7,657 bases of DNA, from NCBI RefSeq assembly GCF_937920075.1, contig NZ_CALETI010000318.1, positions 1 through 7,657 on the forward strand. The letters are read 5' to 3'. Of this stretch, positions 1-5,822 are shown piece by piece. The DNA is from an uncultured Agitococcus sp. (GTDB taxonomy: Bacteria; Pseudomonadota; Gammaproteobacteria; Pseudomonadales; Moraxellaceae). The notes beneath the pieces are model-generated. The model was not told where the DNA came from, did no database searches, and saw only the letters and a list, made by a program, of their open reading frames with translations. The translations under genes and the position numbers were made by a program. Within the stretch, counting starts at the first letter, position 1; each line of letters begins with the position of its first letter.

Positions 1-689
1 CCCCCGACATAACCACTAAATTATTATATGGTAGAGCCTTCCGTGCGCCCTCAATTTCGGAGTTATTTGTTGATAATAATCCTGTTCAAAACGGTAATCC
101 CAATCTAAAGCCTGAGATTATTGATACCTATGAATTAGCTTTTTCTCATCAAGCCTCGGATAAATTACTCTATAACACTAATATTTATTATTACAAAATC
201 AAAGACTACATCACCCTTGTTCCCATCAATGCTTTTGCCAATCAAATGCAAAATAGCGGCAAACGACATGGACATGGTTTGAGTGCGGAAGTTGATTACT
301 CTGTCTTAAAAAACCTACGTTTTGTAGCTAATTATAGTTATCAGCTATCTAAAGATGATGCCACCAAAACTGCATCAGGAGATAATCCTAATCATCAATT
401 GTATTTGCGTAGTGAATGGGAAATAACACCTGCATGGTTACTTAGCCCTCAAATTAATATTATTGGTCAGCAAAAACGTGCTGCTGGTGATACACGTCCT
501 GCTAGTGATTCATATAGCACTGTCGACATTAGCCTTCGTAAAAAGCACTATTCACAGCCCCTATCTTTTGCTTTATCTGTGCATAATTTATTTAATGCTG
601 ATGTTAGAGAGCCTAGTCCAGCGGCTGTCGCTAACGATTATCCTATGGCGAAACGTAGCTTTATGGCAGAGGTCAATTATCAGTTCTGA
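1..689 (+). CDS. TonB-dependent outer-membrane receptor, C-terminal part (5' end outside window)
   Basis: The reading frame is open from base 3 to the TGA at 687-689, giving 228 residues that lack the N-terminus, the TonB box and the plug domain. It is the end of a TonB-dependent receptor, the 22-strand outer-membrane barrel that imports siderophores, cobalamin or other scarce ligands using energy from TonB/ExbBD. The evidence is the family signature GRAFRAPSISELF near residues 10-22 followed by GNPNLKPEIIDTYELA-type sequence. After it come alternating aromatic/polar beta strands, a late VHNLFNADVREP motif typical of the last strands, and a C-terminal Phe (EVNYQF), the usual outer-membrane assembly signal. 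The ATG at 246 is internal, not the start. The substrate cannot be told from this part. The gene ends 25 bp before the stop codon of the convergent citrate-synthase-like gene, with no clear terminator between them. Confidence 0.9.
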   Translation, partial: PDITTKLLYGRAFRAPSISELFVDNNPVQNGNPNLKPEIIDTYELAFSHQASDKLLYNTNIYYYKIKDYITLVPINAFANQMQNSGKRHGHGLSAEVDYSVLKNLRFVANYSYQLSKDDATKTASGDNPNHQLYLRSEWEITPAWLLSPQINIIGQQKRAAGDTRPASDSYSTVDISLRKKHYSQPLSFALSVHNLFNADVREPSPAAVANDYPMAKRSFMAEVNYQF

Positions 690-714
690 ATTAGTAGGAG
701 CTTAGGATATTGTG

Positions 715-1506
715 CTAAATCCACTCTCTTTGTACAACACCATGATACTGCACGCTATCACAACGCATCGGGAAAAAAGCTCCTTCTGGCTTAGTTTGTG
801 CGTCAATATAACAAGGAGCAATCCCTGTAATAAAACATGGGGTTAAAAATAATTGATATTCTTCGGGGGTTAAACCAATATCAGCAACAATAGCGGTATT
901 AATTGCCGAAATATTGATTGATAAGCCTTTCTGCTGTTTCAGATAATGATAAATATCCTTTGCCAATTGCAAATGTTTACCTTTATCTAACCCTAATTTT
1001 TGTGCCATGATTAAAGTATGAGGTATCCGCTCATCTAATTTCGCTAAAGGTCTGCCATAACCATAAATTGTTCGACCTAAAGCTAACTCTTGCTCAATAA
1101 TCGTTTCTAAGGTTTGACCTTGATCTAATGCCTGTTTTGCCCGATAAAAAAAATCTAAAGCGCGTTTTTCGGGACGACGACCATAAATAGATGCTTCACT
1201 AATGGCTAAGCCAGCCATAGACGACAAAGAGGCTGTGGTTCTTGCTGTACTACCTAAAGCCGCAACATGATTTGGCCAAATACTTGCGTCAGCATAACTT
1301 GAGGCGATCCAAAAATAAGATAACATCTTAACTTGATTATCTGTTAGCTCTCGACCTGTAATGGCATATAAATAGACATAAAACCAATCTTTTTCTCCCA
1401 ATTGATGATGCAAATCCTTACCATGCAACACTACCCTATCACATAAAAATGCTTTGCCTATTGTGGTTGGCCAATGTTTTTCATACTGCTCTAAAATGTT
1501 ATTCAT
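715..1506 (-). CDS. Small citrate-synthase-fold protein lacking canonical catalytic residues (third gene of operon)
   Basis: This 263-residue protein has the size of citryl-CoA lyase or the C-terminal module of ATP-citrate lyase, not of a full citrate synthase (about 430). By-eye alignment to E. coli citrate synthase (GltA) pairs PNH..ALGSTARTTAS (78-93) with the DHEQNASTSTVRTAG segment, so H80 matches His229. GRRPEKRA (109-116) pairs with GPAHGGAN, so His264 becomes P112. GYGRPLAKLDER (149-160) pairs with GFGHRVYKNYDPR, so His305 becomes R152. NISAINTAIVADIGL (198-212) pairs with NVDFYSGI, so Asp362 becomes S200. The fold is therefore recognisable while all three main catalytic positions differ. 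It may be a non-catalytic or altered-chemistry subunit of a heteromer with its upstream paralogue. Its ATG overlaps the upstream stop (ATGA), and GAGGAA lies 8 nt before the ATG. A citrate synthase label would be unsafe. Confidence 0.75.
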   Translation of the reverse strand: MNNILEQYEKHWPTTIGKAFLCDRVVLHGKDLHHQLGEKDWFYVYLYAITGRELTDNQVKMLSYFWIASSYADASIWPNHVAALGSTARTTASLSSMAGLAISEASIYGRRPEKRALDFFYRAKQALDQGQTLETIIEQELALGRTIYGYGRPLAKLDERIPHTLIMAQKLGLDKGKHLQLAKDIYHYLKQQKGLSINISAINTAIVADIGLTPEEYQLFLTPCFITGIAPCYIDAQTKPEGAFFPMRCDSVQYHGVVQREWI

Positions 1507-2336
1507 AAACCAAATTCCTCAATATTAGGCATGGGAAACTGAGGTGCATTTTTTTGCAAATCAATAAATTGACTGACATAAGGAAATTTTTTCCAACCCA
1601 ATTGTTGTTGTTCTAAAGCATGTACTGCTGCACCAGATAACCTTAATTGTAAAAATAACATTTCGGCTTGTTCGGCATTTAAACCCAAATCAAGACAAGC
1701 AGCAGCAAAGACACCTGTCATTGCCAATGTACCCTGCGCCATTTGTTCGAGTTGTGGCCTATGATTAAATAACCATGCTAACTGGCCATTAGGCATCAAA
1801 CTGGCTAAATACGCTAAACTTTGCACAATAATCGTTGGGCAAGTCACTCCATGAGGATCAAAACCCGCTACATGTTCCATCGGCTGCCAAATATCAACTT
1901 CTTTATTTGCTAATAATTGACTCATGGCTTGCTGGCAACGATTCACATCTTGCTGAGCAAATTGCCATATATTAAGGGCATGAAATACTTCATGTGCGCC
2001 ACAATATTGCCCTGCACCTACCGCTAATGCCGCCATCAAACAACCTGCCGCAGTACTACCGCCAACCCCACCATTCATAGCTGCACGAACACTGTGGTCT
2101 CTTGGTCCTGCATTGGCCACGACTATCGCTAATTTATCCAACAATAAAGCTTGTTGTGCAGTGGGACGTTCACCTTTAAATAATAAATATAGATACTCTA
2201 TAAAAGAGGCTTTTTTTAATACCTCTCCATAAACATCATAACCATGACAAAGTGCTTGTTTAGTCGCAAAAGGATTATCAGCTTCTGGCTGCTCTTGCCA
2301 AATGGCGGTATGCAAAACGGGGGGTTGGCTCATCAT
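1503..2336 (-). CDS. Citryl-CoA-lyase-like / citrate-synthase-fold protein (second gene of operon)
   Basis: This 277-residue protein of the citrate synthase superfamily has the short citryl-CoA-lyase-like size. The core runs from KASFIEYLYLLFKGERP (42-58), the usual 'leaflet' segment, to AGPRDHSVRAAMNGG (76-90), where H81 matches E. coli GltA His229. GAGQYCGAHEVFHA (107-120) follows at the GPAHGGANEA position, with C112 where GltA has His264; ATP-citrate lyase also lacks that His. GFDPHG (158-163) lies roughly where GFGHRV is expected, so H162 might replace His305. The C-terminal helices (LDLGLNAEQAEMLF, 215-228, then LSGAAVHALEQ) match the family end, but the NVD aspartate is absent. AGGAG lies upstream, 4 nt from the first ATG and 7 nt from the second, so the second Met (2331-2333) may be the true start. 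The first ATG overlaps the stop of the ThDP-enzyme gene. The substrate is unknown. Confidence 0.78.
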   Translation of the reverse strand: MMSQPPVLHTAIWQEQPEADNPFATKQALCHGYDVYGEVLKKASFIEYLYLLFKGERPTAQQALLLDKLAIVVANAGPRDHSVRAAMNGGVGGSTAAGCLMAALAVGAGQYCGAHEVFHALNIWQFAQQDVNRCQQAMSQLLANKEVDIWQPMEHVAGFDPHGVTCPTIIVQSLAYLASLMPNGQLAWLFNHRPQLEQMAQGTLAMTGVFAAACLDLGLNAEQAEMLFLQLRLSGAAVHALEQQQLGWKKFPYVSQFIDLQKNAPQFPMPNIEEFGL

Positions 2337-4051
2337 ACCGCTCCTGTTAACACTTTCATGCGTGCACCCATTGGCGGCACTTCATCACCATCAATCACCA
2401 CATCTAATAAACAAGGTTTATTTTGTGCCAACAATAGAGGAATATCTAAAGCTATTAGATCATCCATGGTTTCAATACGATATGCTTCTATACCCATTGC
2501 TTGTGCCATTAAGGCAAAATTAATTTGAGGTAATTCATGGCCAATCGATTCTCCACCACTCAGCTTTTGACCATGACGCACCATGCCTAAAGAGGAATCA
2601 TTTAACACCACAAACATCACGCCAAATTGATTTTGTGCAGCAACGGTAATTTCTTGGCCACTCATTAACATACTGCCATCGCCTGTCACACAAACCACGG
2701 GTTGTCCTTTTGCGCCTGCAGCCACACCAACAGCCGCACCAATTGCCCATCCCATTGAGGCAAAACCGATACCAATATGAAATAAACTTTTATGGGGATT
2801 AAAATTCTGTGGCCGACGGCAATTCCAATAGTGAATCCCCCACAAAAAGCTATTGCCACTGTCAAATAATGCTCTAGTTTCGTCAGGGCAAACATCACTT
2901 AAATAAGTCATTAAAGCTTGGGGCTTAACTTTTCCCGTATAATCAAGACATTTTTGTGGATTTTGGATTTTGAGATTACTTGGTAGACCATAAGCATCTT
3001 GTTTAATAAACCATTTTCGGCGTGTAGTGTTATTGGCCAATAACTCTTTAAAAGGCCTTAACATTAACTCTAAAGACCCCAAAATACACAATTTAGCCAT
3101 ATAAGAACGACTCAAATGCTCAGGGTTATTAGATAAATGAATTAAACGATTAGACATAATCGCACTGCTATCCCAACCACTGGTGGAGACTTCATCTAGG
3201 GCAGTACCAATCACCACAACACGCTCAGCATTTTCGGGTAATAACGCTTCTTTTGCACTTTCATGCCCTGCAAAACCAAATACACCACGATACAAAGGAT
3301 GATAATTATTAACTAAACCTTTGGCGCGCGGTGTAGTCACAAATAACCAATCTCGTGTTTCAATTAAGGCAATAACGGTATTAATAGCCCCTGCTGCCCC
3401 CTCACCAATAACCACTGTCACTTTAGCGGTCATTGCTAACTCTTTTAACACCAATTGCATCGCTTCTTGGCTAGGAATTACTTCATGATTAATAAAAGCA
3501 CGCATCTGCGAAATAGCTCGCTCTTCGATGCTTGTACGCATCACGTCCAAGGGTATACTCAAATGCACTGGACCTGGTGTATTGCTAATCGCGTAACTCA
3601 TGGCTTGTAATAATTTGGGTTCTAATTGTGCCGAATGAGAAACTAAGGTATTAAACCGTGTGCAATGATTAAAAATTTCAACAGTATTCACGCCTGTACA
3701 AGAACCGTCTTGCAAAGCACCACGGCCAAATTTTTCAATCGATGTTTGTGCAGAAATAACTAATAACGGAATATCGTCGGCATAAGCACAGGCAACCCCT
3801 GTTAATAAGTTGGTTGCTCCTGGCCCTGCGGTGGCACAACAGACGCCTACTTTGCCTGTTTCACGGGCATAACCATCAGCCATAAATGCTGCACCTGTCT
3901 CATGGCGTGCAACAATCGCTTTTACACCATTTTTGCGCTCACTGCGCGCTAAGGCATTATAAAAAGGCTCTATACTTCCACCTAAGACGCCAAAAACGTA
4001 TTCGATACCCCAGCGTTGTAAATAGCTGATGATAAGATCTCCGTTTTCCAT
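2333..4051 (-). CDS. Thiamine-diphosphate-dependent enzyme, acetolactate-synthase-like (first gene of operon)
   Basis: This complete 572-residue ThDP enzyme has the three-domain layout of the acetohydroxyacid synthase / 2-oxoacid decarboxylase family. The N-terminal pyrimidine-binding domain carries the activating Glu, E51, in ARHETGAAFMADGYAR (48-63), and the usual CCATAGPGATNLLTG follows (71-85). The middle domain covers roughly 195-330. The C-terminal pyrophosphate-binding domain has GIGFASMGWAIGAA (427-440) and the Mg/ThDP motif GDGS (457-460) with NDSS at 484-487. Such enzymes split a 2-oxoacid or similar bond and pass the ThDP-bound carbanion to a proton, aldehyde, 2-oxoacid or other acceptor. 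No small regulatory (IlvN-like) subunit follows. Instead two citrate-synthase-fold genes are translationally coupled to it, which argues against ordinary branched-chain amino-acid synthesis. AAAGGA lies about 8 nt before the ATG. The family is secure; the reaction is not known. Confidence 0.88.
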   Translation of the reverse strand: MENGDLIISYLQRWGIEYVFGVLGGSIEPFYNALARSERKNGVKAIVARHETGAAFMADGYARETGKVGVCCATAGPGATNLLTGVACAYADDIPLLVISAQTSIEKFGRGALQDGSCTGVNTVEIFNHCTRFNTLVSHSAQLEPKLLQAMSYAISNTPGPVHLSIPLDVMRTSIEERAISQMRAFINHEVIPSQEAMQLVLKELAMTAKVTVVIGEGAAGAINTVIALIETRDWLFVTTPRAKGLVNNYHPLYRGVFGFAGHESAKEALLPENAERVVVIGTALDEVSTSGWDSSAIMSNRLIHLSNNPEHLSRSYMAKLCILGSLELMLRPFKELLANNTTRRKWFIKQDAYGLPSNLKIQNPQKCLDYTGKVKPQALMTYLSDVCPDETRALFDSGNSFLWGIHYWNCRRPQNFNPHKSLFHIGIGFASMGWAIGAAVGVAAGAKGQPVVCVTGDGSMLMSGQEITVAAQNQFGVMFVVLNDSSLGMVRHGQKLSGGESIGHELPQINFALMAQAMGIEAYRIETMDDLIALDIPLLLAQNKPCLLDVVIDGDEVPPMGARMKVLTGAV

Positions 4052-4108
4052 AATAAATTCCTTTAAAAAACAATTAGTTATGATAAAATTATTTTTATTA
4101 AAGCAGGC

Positions 4109-4140
4109 AGTATATAACGCCTATTTTTATAAAAAATCAA
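4109..4140 (-). promoter_or_regulatory. Candidate sigma70 promoter of the ThDP / citrate-synthase-like operon
   Basis: On the minus strand TTGATT (4135-4140) is followed after 18 bp by TATATA (4111-4116). An overlapping TATACT (4109-4114) would give a 20-bp spacer. Transcription would begin near 4103 and leave a leader of about 50 nt ending in AAAGGAATTTATT before the ATG. The region is AT-rich, so chance matches are easy, but it is the best candidate upstream of the operon. Confidence 0.4.
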
Positions 4141-4255
4141 CGTTTTTTTAATATAGGAATTTATATATGAAAGTACGAACTGGTACACATTCAGTTAGGA
4201 AATGTGGCCATAAAATAATGGTTTGATGAGGTTAAATTTGGTATTAATTAAACGT
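4140..4255. mobile_element. Possible MITE-like remnant (about 116 bp) with imperfect inverted ends
   Basis: A 14-bp stretch at 4140-4153 (ACGTTTTTTTAATA) and the stretch at 4242-4255 (TATTAATTAAACGT) are inverted copies that match at 12 of 14 positions. Between them lies a 19-codon frame (4167-4226) whose first ten residues resemble the N-terminus of an IS200/IS605 Y1 transposase. IS200/IS605 elements do not normally have terminal inverted repeats, so the two clues do not fit one model well, and AT-rich sequence gives such repeats by chance. This is a tentative call. Confidence 0.2.
4167..4226 (+). pseudogene. Short ORF, possibly the start of a deleted IS200/IS605-type transposase
   Basis: ATG 4167 to TGA 4226 encodes 19 residues, MKVRTGTHSVRKCGHKIMV. 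AGGA ends 8 nt before the ATG, a good ribosome-binding site. The opening VRTGTHSV resembles the first residues of TnpA transposases of the IS200/IS605 group, where the next part is normally a VYxLHxHLVFVTKYRR-type segment. That segment is missing here, and the sequence passes directly into RKCGHK. This would fit an internal deletion or a decayed copy, but ten residues of resemblance are weak evidence, and it could also be a chance frame. Confidence 0.25.
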
Positions 4256-4300
4256 AAAATAAACACATTGAATTAATTATTAAAAATTATGCTGTAAGTG

Positions 4301-4329
4301 TGGAAGTTTAAAAAACTTATGCTTATAAT
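4301..4329 (+). promoter_or_regulatory. Promoter of the tRNA gene, consensus -10 and GC-rich discriminator
   Basis: A perfect TATAAT (4324-4329) lies about 17 nt before the mature tRNA 5' end. It is followed by GCTGCCCC, a GC-rich discriminator of the kind found at stable-RNA promoters under stringent (ppGpp/DksA) control. The -35 match 17 bp upstream (TGGAAG, 4301-4306) is weak. The transcript would start near 4336, leaving a 5' leader of about 10 nt for RNase P to remove. Confidence 0.65.
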
Positions 4330-4346
4330 GCTGCCCCACCATGAGC

Positions 4347-4423
4347 GGGTCTGTAGCTCAGTTGGTTAGAGCAGAGGACTCATAATCCTTTGGTCCACGG
4401 TTCAAGTCCGTGCAGACCCACCA
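4347..4423 (+). tRNA. tRNA with CAT anticodon, probably tRNA-Ile2 (lysidine-modified); elongator tRNA-Met is the alternative
   Basis: This is a complete 77-nt cloverleaf. The acceptor stem pairs GGGTCTG (4347-4353) with CAGACCC (4413-4419), followed by discriminator A4420 and an encoded CCA. The D arm is GCTC-AGTTGGTTA-GAGC. The anticodon stem is GAGGA/TCCTT with loop CTCATAA, and the anticodon CAT is at 4381-4383. The variable loop is TGGTC, and the T stem CACGG/CCGTG closes TTCAAGT. The GACTCATAATC...TTGGTC pattern resembles E. coli tRNA-Ile2, which reads AUA after TilS converts C34 to lysidine. The GGGTCTG acceptor stem also matches Pseudomonas tRNA-Ile(GAT) as I recall it, whereas gamma-proteobacterial elongator tRNA-Met usually begins GGCTACG. 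It is not initiator tRNA: the first pair G-C is intact and the anticodon stem lacks three G-C pairs. Confidence 0.93.
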
Positions 4424-4431
4424 TATAAATC

Positions 4432-4460
4432 AAAGGCTTACAAAATCGTAAGCCTTTTTT
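4432..4460 (+). terminator. Rho-independent terminator after the tRNA, shared with the convergent gene
   Basis: A 10-bp perfect stem, AAAGGCTTAC (4432-4441) with GTAAGCCTTT (4448-4457), closes a 6-nt loop and runs into six Ts (4455-4460). It starts 8 nt after the tRNA CCA. The convergent membrane-protein gene stops at 4459-4461, so the same hairpin can end transcription from the right, although the T-run on that strand (TTTGATTT) is poorer. Confidence 0.85.
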
Positions 4461-5193
4461 ATTTGCGATGTTCTTCATCCCACTTTTTTTGTCTATCTTC
4501 GTTAATAAAATCAGGAAACCATTTAACACGCGGAAAAAACAACACTCTCACTAAGGCAACTAACATCCACAAATAACAAGCACTAAAAACAAAGCCACAC
4601 CACCATGTTACATATTCAAAGTGGGGAGAGACAAATTTAATCCCCCACCATGAAATCACATCGGTTAATGACGCGGCTAACCCCAAAGGAAATATCCATT
4701 GATAAATTTTTAAGCGATTGAAATGTAAAGAAAAAGGAATACCAATAATAAAATAACTGGTGGTAAAACCAAATAAATGTGCATGGGTAAACGCAATTAA
4801 CTTACCCAACCCCATTTGGCCAAAATAAGCTTCGGCACTACCATGTAAACCCATTTGATAATGCGCTTCTAAACCGCCAAAACAAAAAGCAATGCCAAAT
4901 AAAATCACCGCCATACCAATACCACGTTGTGCAGCAACAGGTAAGTCATGCAAGTCAAAACGCATATCGGTTTCTTTAAAGGGAATCAATAACTTAACTA
5001 TCAAACAAAAACTAAAAAAGAAGATTAATAAAGCAATAGGAGCACCATATAATAACCAATCAGGTTTGGGTTCTGGCGTATGTACCAGTGCTGCTTCAGG
5101 AATGGGCTGATCACTAAAAAAATTAATATCAGGCTCTGCACCCCAAACCCAGCTACTCAACAAACACAAGACTATTGCTATTAATCGCCACAT
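4459..5193 (-). CDS. Polytopic inner-membrane protein with signal peptide and conserved-looking histidines
   Basis: This 244-residue protein has a signal peptide at 1-19 (MWRLIAIVLC... ending VWGA). A periplasmic stretch follows, then about five hydrophobic segments near 47-70, 91-110, 132-155, 165-182 and 195-220, and a charged C-terminal tail (NEDRQKKWDEEHRK). Histidines cluster in or next to membrane segments: H111, H117, H137 and H139 in FTHAHLFGF, and H157 in PFSLHF. They could bind haem or a metal, but that is inference. I do not recognise a named family. I have a vague memory of close relatives in methane-, ammonia- or sulfur-oxidising bacteria, sometimes under unrelated database names. 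AAGGAG lies 8 nt before the ATG, inside the end of the upstream gene, whose stop is 2 bp away, so the two are co-transcribed and may work together. Confidence 0.8.
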   Translation of the reverse strand: MWRLIAIVLCLLSSWVWGAEPDINFFSDQPIPEAALVHTPEPKPDWLLYGAPIALLIFFFSFCLIVKLLIPFKETDMRFDLHDLPVAAQRGIGMAVILFGIAFCFGGLEAHYQMGLHGSAEAYFGQMGLGKLIAFTHAHLFGFTTSYFIIGIPFSLHFNRLKIYQWIFPLGLAASLTDVISWWGIKFVSPHFEYVTWWCGFVFSACYLWMLVALVRVLFFPRVKWFPDFINEDRQKKWDEEHRK

Positions 5194-5195
5194 GA

Positions 5196-5795
5196 TTACG
5201 CTCCTTTTAAGCGCACATACAATAACACACCTGCATTTTTTACCGCTTGAGTAATCGCCGCATCAAGGTCTTTGGTACTTGGCGCAGGAACGCTTTGTGC
5301 CGCCACGCCCACCAATTTTCCATATACTGCACTACTCTTCGCGGCAGGCACTTCTTTGGCATTCATCACTTTAACTTGGGTTATTTTTAGTTGTTTATCG
5401 GTTGCCATTAACAAAAAGAAAGTTTTGCCTTGATATTGAGCAGGAAAAATTAACGCTGTACCCGCAGGGCGTTGATTTTCAACAGGAATATAAATAGTGT
5501 TTTCATCAGCCGCGCTCAACGTTGCCCCCATTGTTTTGGCAGTGGCAATATCGGCAGGGGTTAAAACTGCATCTTTGGGTAGCCATGAACGAATAGCAGG
5601 AAATAAGGCTTGCACTTCTTTAGGAATTAAACTGGCTAAATCTAACCATGTTCCTGCTTTGGCAGGGGTTGAATTTTTGTCGGCAGGATTCGCTTTGGCT
5701 TGTGCCTCAACAGCATTTGCAAATTCAATATCTATCGCTGTTGCGTGTGATTTTAGTAATGAATGATTAAATTTTTCTGGTTGATCAACAAACAA
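5196..5795 (-). CDS. Hypothetical Ala-rich protein, N-terminus probably cut off at a junction
   Basis: The frame gives 199 residues from a TTG at 5795 and is open to 5822, where an in-frame TAA lies upstream. It holds no ATG or GTG start. No Shine-Dalgarno sequence precedes the TTG, and no signal peptide is visible. The true start was therefore probably further upstream and is lost where the sequence changes character near 5800. The rest is a soluble, Ala/Lys/Pro-rich protein with segments such as GTWLDLASLIPKEVQALFP, an amphipathic helix, and a beta-rich middle (NTIYIPVENQRPAGTALIFP). No catalytic motif or known family is recognised. It lies 2 bp upstream of the membrane-protein gene and carries that gene's ribosome-binding site, so the two form an operon and may be functionally linked. 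A periplasmic location is a guess from the neighbour. Confidence 0.65.
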   Translation of the reverse strand: MFVDQPEKFNHSLLKSHATAIDIEFANAVEAQAKANPADKNSTPAKAGTWLDLASLIPKEVQALFPAIRSWLPKDAVLTPADIATAKTMGATLSAADENTIYIPVENQRPAGTALIFPAQYQGKTFFLLMATDKQLKITQVKVMNAKEVPAAKSSAVYGKLVGVAAQSVPAPSTKDLDAAITQAVKNAGVLLYVRLKGA

Positions 5796-5822
5796 AGCAT
5801 GATCGGCGGATTTAGAAATTTT
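5796..5822. other. Probable junction A: Gammaproteobacteria-like to Bacteroidota-like sequence
   Basis: Two head-to-head reading frames overlap here with no space for promoters or ribosome-binding sites. The minus-strand frame lacks a proper start. The plus-strand frame begins at ATG 5799 without a Shine-Dalgarno sequence and goes straight into a signal-peptide core. Base composition becomes clearly more AT-rich to the right. Both genes appear to have lost their 5' ends at the same point, as expected at an artificial or illegitimate join. The exact base cannot be fixed from this sequence alone. Confidence 0.65.

Noticed and set aside
246..248. ATG as the start of a small outer-membrane protein of 147 residues.
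   Set aside because: The same frame is open back to base 3 and encodes typical TonB-receptor motifs, so this Met is internal.
463..705. Plus-strand frame with hydrophobic repeats within the receptor gene.
   Set aside because: It is an out-of-frame reading of the TonB receptor, whose barrel motifs and terminal Phe are clear in the other frame.
2244..2528. Plus-strand open frames across the boundary of the ThDP and citrate-synthase-like genes.
   Set aside because: They lie antisense to two clear genes, and their residue composition is that of reverse-strand shadow frames.
4347..4423. Initiator tRNA-fMet, or a phage attachment site at the tRNA 3' end.
   Set aside because: The acceptor stem begins with a paired G-C and the anticodon stem lacks the three G-C pairs of initiators. 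No repeat of the tRNA 3' end or integrase gene is seen in the window.
5793..5795. TTG as the real start of the Ala-rich protein.
   Set aside because: No Shine-Dalgarno sequence precedes it, the frame stays open upstream to 5822, and composition changes right there, so the 5' end is more likely missing.
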